Shown: positions 23,473-35,099 of the stretch, in pieces | Layout: each line of letters opens with the position of its first letter | Numbering within the stretch: position 1 is the stretch's first letter | Source of the DNA: Fonsecaea monophora | Taxonomy: Eukaryota; Ascomycota; Eurotiomycetes; Chaetothyriales; Herpotrichiellaceae | Assembly (NCBI RefSeq): GCF_001642475.1 | Contig: NW_019173979.1 | Coordinates: 124,001-188,000 of the forward strand | Reading direction: 5' to 3' | DNA: 64,000 bases | Program-made: the position numbers and the translations under genes | The notes under the pieces: generated by a model | The model's input: only the letters and a program-made list of their open reading frames with translations | What the model was told of the DNA's origin: nothing | The model's database searches: none

Positions 23473-26110
23473 ATGCGGCGACATGGCGAGAGGAGGATTT
23501 CGTAAGTACTTTTGACAACGCAGGCGGAGCAGGATGGGGGAGGGCAGACTTGGGCGTCTGTGTCCAGTCCTGTCCTAACCCCGTCCACCCAAATCAACTC
23601 AACTCGGATTGCTGCTAATACTTACCATCATGCAGGTGCAAACGGTGTCAGACACGCAAGGTGCGTTGCATTCCCGGTCGTCCCAATGGCCCTCGTTGGA
23701 AAATGAATTGAAAGAGAACTGATGTCAATCCTTGGTGCCCCCAGATCAAATGCTCGAGAACCACACCTTGTAATAGCTGCACCGCCGCCAGAGTCCAATG
23801 TGAATTCCGTGCCGACGACTGGAAACGAGCCCCAATATCGCATGAGTATGTTGGTGCGCTAGAAGGGAGGGTCGCCGCGTTGGAACTCTTGCTGTCGAGT
23901 ATCAAAACCTCGGCCGCGCCCCAGAGAAGCGCCATCATCGATGGCATCGATTTTCTAGACCACTTGCCTGCTCCCGTGCCCAACATGACTTCGCCTCCCC
24001 AGGTATCGGCAAAGTCCGTGCGTGACGATGCCCCTCGAGGGTTCTGGGGCGTAGATGAGGATGGTTCGTTAACTCTTGCCTCACCCCCTTTTCCTCTTCC
24101 TCACCCTTCGACCATCGACGTCGACTGATGTTCTGAAACAGGGGTAGCCGTCTTCCACGCTCCCGGGAGTGCATATGGGACTGGCCTTTTCTCATGCCAC
24201 GAATCGAAGCCTGTGTTACCCGCCAAACCACCCCTCGTGGACAACATCGCCAGCATCCCCAAGGTTGTCATCCAGGAATGTATCACCTTATTCTTCAGAT
24301 GGCAACACCCTTTCTGCACGCTTGTGGACCACGATGCACTTCGCCAGGACTGTAGACATCACCCGAGGACCCCCATACCTAGACTGTCCGCGCTCCTGCA
24401 CGTCGTATGTGCTTTGGGTGCCCTGATGTCCGACGATCACAATGTTCGAGAGTTGGCTGATCACTTCGCCGCCTCGGCCGAGGATGCTGTCACGAACAAT
24501 AGCTTCTGGCGCCCTCATATTGCAACGTCGCAGACCCTGTTGCTGTGTGCCGTCTTTGCCACTGGGAAGGGAAAGGTGTCCAAGGCCTGGATGTATTCAG
24601 GTGCGCACATCACATCACATTGATAGACAAGGCAGTTGCGACTAACAAGTCTTCAGGCATGGCGCTGCGGATGACCCAAGATCTTGGTGTCCACGAGAGC
24701 AGCTCACCGCTGTTGCCCGAAGAACATGCTCAGAGTGCGCTGCTTGTCAACTTGGAGTTGCGGCGGCGCATGTCTCTAACCTTCACTATTTCCGATAAGT
24801 TCCCACCTCAATTTTGACGATAAAGGTAGATTGCACTAACTCAAGTCGCAGATTCTTCAGCCTCTTTTTCGGGAGGGCCCCCATGAATGAAGACCACTCT
24901 TTCGTGTCTGAGGTACCGACTCTCGATCCTCTGAATACCAGTTCCAGCTGGGACCAAGCAAACTCCCTAGACGAGGCGGCCTCGGTGTCCCTCTTGCAGC
25001 AAAAGGTAGATCAGCACCGCAAGAACAACTTCGACGACGATCGAGACCAGTCTCATGCCTCGACGCTGTTGTTGACCAAGCAAGCGGAACTGGGAAACAT
25101 CATCAAAGATATCCAGTTGCAAGTACACTGCAAGAGGAAACTCCACCTCCTCTCCGAGTACTGCCTTCAAGCGCTGTACAACAAGCTGAATGCCAGACTC
25201 TGGAGTTGGTATGATTCTCTGCCGGGTGATATGCGGTGGAGCCGATGGAGCTCGAATCTCGAAGAGGTAGAACCGAGCCTTGCAAATCTCCAGTACGACC
25301 ATACCCCTTATATATTGATTTTTGTTGAGGATCTCACTGACGAATGGCTCCAGCATGATCTATCACACTGCGCGCATCAGCCTGAACCGGTCCCTCATCT
25401 CCGCTGACGTGCATGGGACTTCATCGGAATATTCCAAGTTGGTATTCGATGCCTTTGAAGCTTGCAATGGCTCCGTCGAGACGATCGTGGGAATATTCCG
25501 TCGCTTCAGTGCACAGCACACCTTGAAGAATGCGCCACTCAGCTTCGTCCACGGTGCGGTGACCGCGAGCGAGGCGAGTCTGGCCATGGCTGCATGTTCT
25601 CGCAAAGGCCGCCATACACAACTGAGTATCCAGGACACTTGCCTCTCTGCGATCGATGCAGCTCTGGCCGACATGGCCCACGCATGGGAAATGGCCAATA
25701 ATGCAAGACATGGGCTGCGAGAAGGTCTGAGTCGCTGGGGTGTCTCGTTCGACACCGACGAACACTCTACAGCGGCATCTTCCCCCCAAGGGACAACGAC
25801 AACCAATTCACCCAATTTCTTCTATCTTCAAAACACCGACACGACGTCGAATGTCGTGACGACTACCTATTACATGCAACCCGGCCTGCCCAAACCCAAT
25901 GATATATGGGGAGCACCGCCACTCGATCTGGAGCTGCTCGCTCAGACCGACATCGACGCCGGGCTCACCACCATGTTCCACCACCCGGACGACTCGGACA
26001 GCAATTTCTGGAATTCTGTCATCGGGAGTGATAATGGGACGCCGTCTTCGACATCTCCGTCGTCATCTTCCAGTGGCTCGCGTGCCTCCGCTTACGTGTA
26101 TCGGACGTGA
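23473..26110 (+). CDS. Zn2Cys6 fungal transcription factor
   Basis: Seven exons close in frame: 23473-23501, 23636-23660, 23745-24063, 24142-24600, 24657-24798, 24852-25292 and 25354-26110, giving 723 residues. The binuclear zinc cluster is assembled from the first three exons: Cys 11, 14, 21, 27, 30 and 37 with spacing C-x2-C-x6-C-x5-C-x2-C-x6-C. A short coiled-coil-like dimerisation segment follows (YVGALEGRVAALELLLSS, about 60-77). The middle homology region of the fungal_trans type follows, with the WQHPFCTLVD block near 180. The C-terminal tail is rich in Ser, Thr and Asn. The start was fixed by phase, because only the ATG at 23473 joins the zinc cluster in frame. The fifth intron uses an unusual GTTCCC donor, forced by frame. 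Nuclear, DNA-binding; target genes unknown. It is not evidently tied to the neighbouring sacsin-like or APH genes. Confidence 0.88.
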
Positions 26111-26703
26111 AAAATGAAAACTGGGTAGATTTTGTGGCGCGTTTCAGGCAAAGGGTATCAAAGCAAAAAGTAGGGTCCTGGAGACCGGATCGGATCTTCA
26201 GGTCCATTGTCCAACTCCAACATGGATGGGCTGGCCGCGATGTTTTTTTGCATGTGACACTAAATGACTTTCTTAAGTGTTCGGTTGACTTTTGTGAAAA
26301 AGTGAGAACTTGTCTACCCTAGCACGTGCCTGGCAATGACATTGGACCCGGGAATGTGTCTTGTTTGTTCTCTTGAAACCTGGTCGACTTCTATGAAGCA
26401 AGGGTTAAAGTGTCAAGGCAGACGGGTGGTTGTTTAAATCTTACTATGTGAGAGACGTCTCTCGAGAGCCACTGTTTGATACTTCGACGTGGTCTAGTTT
26501 TTGCCCATATCCCTAGGGAGTATGTCATCGTATCCAGCAGACCGCACGTGGTTACTTTGGGAGGCATGCATTGCCATGAAAGTAGAACAAGGGCTTGAAT
26601 CGGACAGCATCCTGTCAATGTCCGATATAATTGAAAATACCTTTCTTTTGCTGCTCGATCTTATGGAGTTATATACAAGGAGATCAAGGCAACCGGAGGA
26701 GAA
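26111..26703. other. Convergent intergenic region
   Basis: 3' flanks of the Zn2Cys6 regulator and of the APH/DUF7064 fusion gene. No gene seen. Confidence 0.6.
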
Positions 26704-29307
26704 TCACGGCGTCCAAAATCCATCCTCCATCAGCCCATCAACCAATAACCCCGGGCGACGTTCCCCAGCCTGTATGTTGTTGCTCGTCTCAAAGTTGGAA
26801 AATCCCGCGAGACCATTGCTGCATTTGAAAGAGCAGATGCGATCCACGCACGGAATTCCATGATGATAGGCCACCGCCGCCTTGGCTTCCACGGGTGTAT
26901 GCTCAAAAATCAACACCTCGTCCGAGTCCAACACATACTTGACGCGTCCGCCGCGGTTCACGCAGCCGTCTGCTTCCATGTACGCGAGTACATCAATGTC
27001 CTTTGCGTAGGTGACCACGCCGTTACGCACCACCCAGCCAAAGTTGGCCATGCGGTCGTCGTAGGAGTGGTATGTCACACCGACAAAGGACAAGGCGTCC
27101 CCTGCCGTACCGACGACCCAACGATGAGAGAGGATACTCTTGTTCCAATCACGGGGACCCCAGGCGTGATCACGAATACCCCAGCCATTGATGGTGTAGG
27201 TTTTGCCTTTGATCGTGACGGAGCCGCTTATGGTGCCGGGGACATCGAAATGGTGGGAAGCAAAACCAGACTTCATGCTACCCTTTTGTGGAAATCCAGA
27301 GAGATTAGGTCCGATATCTTTGTGGTTGATGAATGCAGAGAGCTCGTGCTCTGGATCCGTAAAGGTCCATTTCGAGAGACCGTCTCGGAAGATATGGGTG
27401 CAGCTATCGTCACCACTTCCCATACCTCCGCCGGGAAGGAGGTCGGCGTCGCGGAGAGGAACATACTTGGTGCGCTTGGACACGCCCTCGGGGGTGATGA
27501 GATGAGTCCAAAGTGTGACCTTCGCACCGCCGGGAAGGTTGGGTTCGTGGCCCAGGCGGTGAAAACCACCGACTTTGTTACATTCGTCCCACCAGACGAG
27601 GACGACGCTCTCTTGCCAATTCGGTTGAGGACCAGGAGTTTGGCGATTGTTCGCTTCGTCACCGAAAATCATCAGCTTTTGGCCCCCTGTGGCTGTATCG
27701 TGAAATTTTCCCGATGACGAACTCTTGTTTGTGCTTGTTTGCCCCTCCGCGGCCGCCGCGGCCACGATAGCGGTATCACTCTCTCTATCAAGCACACCAT
27801 TTGTTGTTGGGAGCTGCGCGACAGATTCCGGAGGCAGTGACGTATAGTTCAACCCCATTTCCATGAAAAGTGCGTTGTAACCGAGCTCCCCCAGAAAAAA
27901 ACGCAGGTCATTAGACCACCCTTTTTGGATGCTCAGAGTGGTCCTATTGAAGGCCAACGTCGTTCGGAGAATCGAGTAAGCTTGACAAAAGGCAAAATGC
28001 TTAGGGTTGATCTCTCGACCTCCCGCAGCGCCGTATGCAGCTATGAATTTATCCCAGGGCATGTGTTTGGAGACCAGCGGTTGGATATATGCGAGATCTT
28101 GTTCTGGGGCGCCAAAGTCGGCCGTCTCCCAGTCTAGGACGGCGGTGATTTGGCCGTCCTTTTCCAGCAGGTTGTGGACGTTGAAGTCGCCATGTGTCAC
28201 CACCGGACGTCTCTCATCGTCCGGTACGTGTTTCATCATCCAATCAAATAGCCAGACAAGGTATGGGGACTCCAGATGCTCCACGGATGTGTAGTACACC
28301 CACCAGCGTTCCAGGGCACTGCGGTATCGCTGCGTGACGGTTTGTGTCAGGACTTTGGAATCTTCGTACTTGTCAATGTAAGGCTGGAACGTCTCCAGTG
28401 GGATGGCATGCAGTTTTGCGTGAAGAGATGCCAGCTGCAAGAGGAAGCTTTCGTCGAAACTTCGGTTGGCGGAGCTGAGCAGTGTTCCGGGGCAGGTTCC
28501 TGGCATGAGTGACATGATACATATGGCCCCATCGATGCCATCGGGGCCAGGTACAGGCTCAGAGGCCTCGTACACTCGCGGGGCAGGGAAGTCCGTGGAG
28601 TTCAGGCATTGAAGCAGAGCAAACTCCTGATGTGGTCGAAAAGCACCGCGTTTAATGAGTGGGACCGCATCCTCTTTCCGAACGACCATCGTCTCTGTGC
28701 TGTCATCATTGTAAGTGACTACGCACGAGTACGTCTGTTTGCCGCCGCCGCCAGTGAGACGTTTAAGTGAGCCCAGGCGTGTGATGCCACGTTTGCCTAT
28801 CAAAAGGCGTCGAAGGAAGGCTTCACTTAGGGGCCCACCAGGATTTTCTTCTGGGAGCCGAATATGGGGCAGATCGACCGGCAAGGTTAAAATACCCCCG
28901 TAGTAGTCATGCTCCCATTTGGCCGCCCTCCGCAGGAGCATCGATGAGTTGGGGTCATTGTTCTTCTCTCCCACAAGGCGTTCAGCTAGGGTGAAGAGTT
29001 CGTTCGTCAGCTCGCCGTGACGGGCGGCGAGATCGTCGAAGTTTCGGTCCAGTCGTGGAACAGGCGGGTTCCGTCGAGACGATGGTTCAAGTGTTGTCAG
29101 GATGTCGGCGAGCAAGGTTTCGCCTTGTAGCAAGGCATCCTGCAGAAAGCCGATCTGTGAGCTCTGCCGCCTAAAAAGGTCCGTCAGGATAGCCTGGAGG
29201 GACCCTATGTAGGTTTTGGCCTCGTCAGAAGTCACCTCGGGTAATATGACCTTGTTCAGCACATCAAGTGCAGCCGCGAGGCTGTGTGTGGTTGGAATGA
29301 GTCTCAT
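26704..29307 (-). CDS. APH-family phosphotransferase fused to a DUF7064/7065-like domain
   Basis: One uninterrupted frame of 867 residues from an ATG at 29307. Residues about 1-150 form a helical N-terminal region. Residues about 175-480 are an aminoglycoside phosphotransferase/choline-kinase-like fold, with catalytic loop THGDFNVHNLL and metal-binding segment AVLDWETADFG. After a low-complexity linker (about 500-545) the last 320 residues contain NWQESVVLVWWDE, GGFHRLGHEPN and GWGIRDHAWGPRDW. I recognise this as the DUF7064/DUF7065 type, once described as CrtC-like. Family members with this kinase fold phosphorylate small hydroxylated molecules; the substrate is unknown. From memory, bacteria often encode the two halves as adjacent genes, so this fusion suggests they act on the same compound. 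No signal peptide is evident, so it is probably cytosolic. Confidence 0.82.
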   Translation of the reverse strand: MRLIPTTHSLAAALDVLNKVILPEVTSDEAKTYIGSLQAILTDLFRRQSSQIGFLQDALLQGETLLADILTTLEPSSRRNPPVPRLDRNFDDLAARHGELTNELFTLAERLVGEKNNDPNSSMLLRRAAKWEHDYYGGILTLPVDLPHIRLPEENPGGPLSEAFLRRLLIGKRGITRLGSLKRLTGGGGKQTYSCVVTYNDDSTETMVVRKEDAVPLIKRGAFRPHQEFALLQCLNSTDFPAPRVYEASEPVPGPDGIDGAICIMSLMPGTCPGTLLSSANRSFDESFLLQLASLHAKLHAIPLETFQPYIDKYEDSKVLTQTVTQRYRSALERWWVYYTSVEHLESPYLVWLFDWMMKHVPDDERRPVVTHGDFNVHNLLEKDGQITAVLDWETADFGAPEQDLAYIQPLVSKHMPWDKFIAAYGAAGGREINPKHFAFCQAYSILRTTLAFNRTTLSIQKGWSNDLRFFLGELGYNALFMEMGLNYTSLPPESVAQLPTTNGVLDRESDTAIVAAAAAEGQTSTNKSSSSGKFHDTATGGQKLMIFGDEANNRQTPGPQPNWQESVVLVWWDECNKVGGFHRLGHEPNLPGGAKVTLWTHLITPEGVSKRTKYVPLRDADLLPGGGMGSGDDSCTHIFRDGLSKWTFTDPEHELSAFINHKDIGPNLSGFPQKGSMKSGFASHHFDVPGTISGSVTIKGKTYTINGWGIRDHAWGPRDWNKSILSHRWVVGTAGDALSFVGVTYHSYDDRMANFGWVVRNGVVTYAKDIDVLAYMEADGCVNRGGRVKYVLDSDEVLIFEHTPVEAKAAVAYHHGIPCVDRICSFKCSNGLAGFSNFETSNNIQAGERRPGLLVDGLMEDGFWTP

Positions 29308-30965
29308 CCTGGTGGTGTTGCTTCACAACAGTATCAGAACTCGCCACGGTCAAACATGGCCGTCTGAGTGCATAATAACCCGAGACCTGGGAAGCTGTTC
29401 GGGGCATTGGAGACCTCCGCTCCCTTTCACGTCTGCTCGACCTTCGGAATCCGGAGCCTAGTCTCCCGTGCATCGTAGAGATTCTTGATGATGGCCCGAT
29501 TTCAGAAAATGATCCGGTGCTCGCAAAGTGGAATACCTTGACCTCTATAGAGACACGACTTCACTGTTCTCGTTGTCTCTGGGCTCAGTTGTACTATCCC
29601 ACCGATCGTTTACTACGACCTTCGGGATGAGTGCCGGCGACAAGGTCACAATCAAGCCAAGGAGTGAGGCACGTGTTGGCGTTCAATTTTGTGAAGCAGT
29701 CTGATGAATAACAAGCTGAAGAAAGATTCAGTGTCTATCTATACACTCATCGATAGAATATGCACATAGTTCGCCTGCTGTAAGTGGAATAACTTGATTG
29801 ATTGATTAGGCAAGGAAATCTATCTAGCGCGCCTGCGGATTTGTTGCGTACCGCGCGAGCGTGGTGGAAATTATTCGGCCAACCTTCCCTATAGGGTTAG
29901 GGCAACACCTGCCAGTCTTGGAAACCGTTACAGCAGCAATTGTCTGCGAACACATGTGGTACGTAGAATGAGTGAGTGCGATGTCGTCCTAGATCGCATA
30001 CCGTCATATCGCAAACTCGATGTTGGGCTTGTACCACCAGCAAAGAAAAAACACACAGAGAAGCAAACCTAGGAGCTTTGTGCCACTAATACCAGCTTGG
30101 TAGAGCCCGAAAGATGCGCTTTCCGGGTACCGGAAGCTCTCTGACCCGCGGATAACACGAGCACCCGGTTGGCTTTTCTCTTGGAGATCGGCATAGCCTT
30201 GCATTTACGGATACCAGGTGCAATGTCATCTATATTGTCTTAACATGCTAGCTAGAGTCTCCCGCTATCCACGAACCCCGTACCCCGGGAATAGGAGTTG
30301 CGTCTACCGCAGGCGTTCAATGCTTTATGCTTCCTGACCTATTTTAACGAGTACAAAACTCAGAAACGCACGCCCTATTCTGGATTCGCCGGCGTATATA
30401 AACTGGCGTTCCTTCAGCTTCTTCAAAGCTTCTAAACATGCAGCAATGACGGGGAGGAATAACAAAGGACATGCACAATACAGGTGAGCAGGTTGAGGTA
30501 GCATGTTGGACTACTCAGCCTTCGTTGGTTTGATCAAAAAGTGCAGGCTTCTAGGCACCTGCCCTCGATAAAGGAAATGTCTGTTCATGACACCACGGCC
30601 TGCAGCATGGGAGAGGAAGTTGGGCAGTGACTTGCCAATATCAGGTTCTAAGAAGGATGTGCGTTGACTCAGAGACAACAAAGAATGCCACCGGAAGCGG
30701 CATCACGAGGAATGCTATCTGTCACCCACACAACAAAGGACATCGAAATATGACCAGGTCCGATTACCACTATCCAAAGCCCCAAGGTATTAATCTGTTT
30801 CACAAGACAAGACAGCCGCAAAAGCTAGCTCTACCTTGACAGCGAACGCAAACCCTCGCACGCAGAGGGTGTCTCAAAAATCCCTTGTTCTACTCGCGAC
30901 AGACTACGCCGCCATTTTAAGCAAGAACTGGTTCGTTTACAGAACTCCTATCTGCCTTCTCCAAG
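29308..30965. other. Divergent intergenic region
   Basis: 1.66 kb between divergent genes. No gene can be supported. A 66-codon ORF on the minus strand (30204-30004) ends in a hydrophobic segment but has no other support. Confidence 0.5.
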
Positions 30966-32698
30966 ATGGCCCTTGGACACAGATACAAAACCCGACGACG
31001 TCCCGTCAATGGTATGCCTTTCATTCACCCATTCTACTGAACGGACAAGCCATATTAACAACGCTAGGGGTTCGCAAAAAGAGTGCACCGAAGAGCGAAG
31101 ACCTGGTATCCCCCAAGATTCCTCGGCCGCGACGTATACACTCCTTCAATACAGCTACTATCAAAGATCGCCCTTCATCTCCCCAGGCGTTGACCGCCCG
31201 CTTAGTGACCAGAGCCGAGACTAAGAAACTCATTGTTGAACCCGAGCCCCCACAAGAACAGCCACAGGGAGACTCACCATCAGCAATCATACCCGCTACT
31301 ACCTCAAGAGAGCAGGTTGCCACTTCACAGATTCAGAAAGACCTAGAAGCAAAATATCATCCAGACAAGACGCAGCGACGAGAACACGTGCCAGTACTCA
31401 AGCTAACTACGCGAAACTTGAAGACACTCCAAAGGCAACTGAATAGTCCATCTACCGAAATGAGTCCGTCCTCCGCCGCTAGAGGTGGTCAGCGAGGTGG
31501 CGGCAAGCGAGGCGGCAAGCGAGGTGGAAAGAGTCGCGCACGGACGACGAGGACCGGAGTCACTCCAGATCTGCCTGAAGAACGGACGACAGAAACTACC
31601 ACTACATGGGTGTCCCCTGCTTGTTACCGTTATGGGGTACTCGAGAAAGTCAAGATTTTCATACAGTACATGGCGCCTCCGGCGGATATCCATTCCAAGC
31701 TGGCAGCTATTTTCAATCGTGAAATATCCAATGAGAGGCTGAGTGAAATATCCAACGTCGCTAAGCACATGTCGAAGGAGTTTGCTAGGGTCGTTCGAGC
31801 AAACTACCGAGAAGATGACTGGAATGAGGTTGTTATTTCAGCTCTCAAGGCACTGGATACGGGTTCGGATTTTGGATTTGCGAGAAAGGCCGGTATCGTA
31901 CTCTCCAACACTCTAACTGAGAACATGGTCCGCGTGCTAACTTTTGACCTAGATTTTAACCCGAACTTGAAGCCCAAGCTTCCGTCATTGCTACCAGTCA
32001 ACAACGAATCTGACAACACCAGCGATAGGCCTACAAAGCGACGACGGGTCGAAACACCCTCCGGCTCATCTTCAGATACGCCACACACCGAAGCAATGGA
32101 ATCGGCAATCGAAGAACCCGTCGTCGTTATCAAGACTCCTCGACCTGATTGCACTATTGGTCTTGCACATGATACGGTAGCTCAAGCATTGTTGGACCAT
32201 GGAATCGACGAGTTGCAGGTGGACAGCCTTCTCAGTACATTGGAATCCGAACATTTCCTTTACTCCAACCCCGTCGGGGATATGGCCCTCCTTCGATTTC
32301 CCACCCTAGTGATTGAAGGAAAGGCATATAGTACTGGGAAGACTCCCTTTGAAGCCGAGAATCAAGCTGCGGGGGCCGCGAGTTGCATGATCAACCTCTA
32401 CCAACAGCTTACGGACGTCCACAATTGCTACGCGCCTAGCTCTCCCCACGAAAAGATCGCACCTCTCGCCTTCTCCATTACGTTTGTTGGGCCGACCATT
32501 GAAGTTTCGGTTCATTATACTGTTGTGAAGAACAATGTCACCGCATATCATATGAGTGTCTTGGATGTGTACTGCGCAACTGTGATCAAGCACCTGGAAA
32601 CACTCGTTATTGTTTTAGAGCAAATCATGCGCTGGAACAAGGAGGACGTTTTGCCCGAGATAGCGAGTCAGTTGGCTGCGATTGCAAAGGGCAGGTAA
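30966..32698 (+). CDS. Uncharacterised nuclear-type protein with candidate PD-(D/E)XK core (DUF7924-like)
   Basis: Two exons, 30966-31011 and 31068-32698, encode 558 residues. The 56-base intron has a clear GTATGC donor, TTAAC branch-like site and TAG acceptor, and joining restores a frame that otherwise has no nearby ATG. The N-terminal third is basic and disordered, with a Gly-Lys-Arg-rich tract (GGGKRGGKRGGKSRAR, about 160-175). A nuclear-localisation-like TKRRRVE follows near residue 345. The C-terminal 200 residues match the layout of a large family of uncharacterised filamentous-fungal proteins (I believe DUF7924), with the FPTLVIEGKAYSTGKT segment. The pattern Asp 420, then Glu 432-Gly-Lys 434 in a hydrophobic beta strand, followed by a helix with a Q-x3-Y-like face, is compatible with a restriction-nuclease-like fold. 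That is an inference only. Confidence 0.72.
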
Positions 32699-33203
32699 CT
32701 GGCCTCGTGCCGGGGAAGATATGCTCCAGGTTACGTTGCATGTCAAGGAGGACTTTTCGGAATGGATGTACAGAGCGAAATGTAGAGGGGGAAACGCAGA
32801 GATGGAGTATTCATGCTTCTTTTGGGCAAAAATTGCATTGGGTCATCGAGAAAGGTTTTTGCTGGAGCCATATGAAGTAGCGGTGCCAAAATATGGTCTA
32901 GATAATGTATTGAATGTCCGCTGAGTGTCTCTTTTGCCCTCTCCTTTGTTATTGAGCCGCAAATACTAACTACATGGGCTAGGCTCCAGTGTGAGGAATT
33001 CGAGGCGAGGCTGAGCAAAGAACCTTGGCGTGGATTACATTAAAGCAGCAACACATGCATGGTTGCCGGGTAACTTCCGTTTCCAAACAAAGCGCGTCAC
33101 GGGCCTTGATCCTTAAAGTAAGATCTGACCAAGGGTATCAGCTTTGAGAACGCCCTTAGCAAACAGTTATTGAAAGCTCCTGATATATTGACATCACGTA
33201 ACA
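32699..33203. other. Intergenic region
   Basis: 3' flank of the DUF7924-like gene and promoter of the TPX2-motif gene. No gene seen. Confidence 0.55.
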
Positions 33204-35099
33204 ATGCGCATGACTCGTGCGGCCCTGCGAGCCCAGGCTCAAGAGGAAGCGCAGCTCATTTACGAAGATGCTGACGCGAATGCGAATAATTCGCTACAGG
33301 ATGATTGCGCCGACGCCAACGCGGACCAGGATCTTGTTCGGCCCCCATTGAAAGACATCACCACCGAGATCAACCCTTCGACCACCGAAGACCCCTTCAC
33401 CGACGAACAGGCCGAGCCCATGCTGAAAGCTAAGAGCAGGAGGAAAGGGCGCAAAACAAAGGATGACGAGGTGGGAGAAGAGTCTGGCAAGGGAGAATCG
33501 GACGAGTCGCAGGAGCTGCAGCCTGAGGACGCGAATGACAGCTATCACGTTGAATCCTCTGAAGCCAAAGACAGTATACAGGACACGCGACCAGCTGTCT
33601 CCGTCGAACATGTTACTGTCCACAACGAAGTAACAGTAGTGACGGTAGACGCGACTCGGGAAGAGCAAGGGGTGACCGAGTCAACTTTGACCCCACAACG
33701 CAGCCACACCAGTCTTCCAAAGACGCCCAAATTCGATCCAACAGTGCATAAAACCATGGATGAGGTCACGTCACCTGCTCCAGACACTATAGAAGATTCA
33801 TTTGTGGAGAACATCACGTCGAGGACGCCCGGCAGGTTGCATACTCTTTTGAAGGAGAGAAAGTCTTCAGAATCCTTCGCCGACCGGGTCAGCGCCCGAA
33901 CACCACGAATCGAAGACTCTGTCGAAGCAATTGATGCTCTGGAAGATGCGATTGAGAAAATTTCAGAGACCTTGCCTGCCTTGGACGAACTCAAGATCGA
34001 ATCTCCAGTCAAACCGCGAAAGACCACACCAGCCCGCCTCAATCTTCACGCGGGCACACCTGCTGTAGACCCTCAGAAAAAGTTGACTGGTCGGCAACCA
34101 GCAAACCCGTCTCGGCGCCCTCCTCAGCATGCTGGAGCAGGTGGTGCATCTTCGACGCGCCCGAAATTGACCGCTGCCCGTGGATCTTCTATCAATCCAA
34201 CAGCCAAAGTAACTACCGTTGCAAAGCCGACCAAGCGACCCGTCGTCGATAGCCACAAGTCCAGAGTGTCTTCGAGCCAGAGTGCAGCACCGCCGCTTTC
34301 GTTCTCTAGTTCTCCTGTTAAGAACCCCACGAACACGACCAAGAAACAGCCAGCTACTGGCCCGCTGTCGACCAGCAAGCCCGGATTCGTACCCTCCAAA
34401 TCTACCAAGTCTCCCACGAAGCCGAAGTTTAGCCTACCAGGGGAAGCGGTGGCAGCTAAACTGAAGGCCCAGAGAGAAGAGCGGATGAAGCGTGAGGAAG
34501 AAGCTGCCAATGAGAAAAAGTCCTTCAAGGCGAGACCGGTGCCCGCTAAGATATCTCGTCCGAGCGTTGTCCCACGAGAGAACAAGGCCAGCCAAGCAAG
34601 GATGAGCATTTACGCCACTGGATTAAACAAGGAGAATGTTGAACCTAAACCGGGTGTAGCAATCCAGCCAAAACCACGCCCAACATCGCTGGGTCCAAAA
34701 TCAAAAGCCTCGGAGGTGGCAAACCCGAAAGCCAGCGTCCGTCGCACTACCAGCTCCGTCAATCCTCGAGCCTCAATTGCCCAGCTGGCGAATGGCCAGA
34801 AGTCCATGGTGACCAAAGAAGATGTCGTCCAACAAAAGGTTAAGGGCAAGGAGGTCTTTGAACGGTCGAAAGCCGAAATGGAACGTCTAGAGAAGGAGAG
34901 ACGCGAAAAGGAAGACGCCGCACGCAAGGCCAGAGCGGAGGCGGCGGAGAGAGGTAGACAGGCGAGTCGTGAGTGGGCAGAAAAGCAGAAGAAAAAAATC
35001 GCCGCTAAGATCCTGGCAGCAAAAGAGAAGGAGAAGGCGGGTGGTGTTGGGAACCCGGCGACTCAAGGACAGAACAGTGCTGTCGCGCCTGCTTCATGA
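33204..35099 (+). CDS. Disordered coiled-coil protein with a TPX2-like motif
   Basis: A single-exon frame of 631 residues. The first ATG is at 33204, with a second in-frame ATG two codons later that may be the real start (MTRAALRAQAQ). Most of the protein is low-complexity, rich in Ser, Thr, Pro, Lys and Glu. Residues about 409-447 read FSLPGEAVAAKLKAQREER, then KKSFKARPVP. This matches the spacing and key residues of TPX2/WVD2 microtubule-binding motifs (F-x-L-P-G-E, a basic-acidic helix, then FKA-x-P-x-P). Residues about 545-615 form a highly charged Glu/Lys/Arg/Ala-rich helix, probably a coiled coil. Several T-P and S-P sites could be cyclin-dependent-kinase targets. A spindle or microtubule role fits the DAD2 and shugoshin neighbours but is inferred. 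Confidence 0.78.
   Translation: MRMTRAALRAQAQEEAQLIYEDADANANNSLQDDCADANADQDLVRPPLKDITTEINPSTTEDPFTDEQAEPMLKAKSRRKGRKTKDDEVGEESGKGESDESQELQPEDANDSYHVESSEAKDSIQDTRPAVSVEHVTVHNEVTVVTVDATREEQGVTESTLTPQRSHTSLPKTPKFDPTVHKTMDEVTSPAPDTIEDSFVENITSRTPGRLHTLLKERKSSESFADRVSARTPRIEDSVEAIDALEDAIEKISETLPALDELKIESPVKPRKTTPARLNLHAGTPAVDPQKKLTGRQPANPSRRPPQHAGAGGASSTRPKLTAARGSSINPTAKVTTVAKPTKRPVVDSHKSRVSSSQSAAPPLSFSSSPVKNPTNTTKKQPATGPLSTSKPGFVPSKSTKSPTKPKFSLPGEAVAAKLKAQREERMKREEEAANEKKSFKARPVPAKISRPSVVPRENKASQARMSIYATGLNKENVEPKPGVAIQPKPRPTSLGPKSKASEVANPKASVRRTTSSVNPRASIAQLANGQKSMVTKEDVVQQKVKGKEVFERSKAEMERLEKERREKEDAARKARAEAAERGRQASREWAEKQKKKIAAKILAAKEKEKAGGVGNPATQGQNSAVAPAS

Noticed and set aside
30004..30204. 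66-codon minus-strand ORF with a C-terminal hydrophobic segment
   Set aside because: It has an ATG but no family resemblance, no splice or promoter support and lies in a gene-poor gap; chance is likely.
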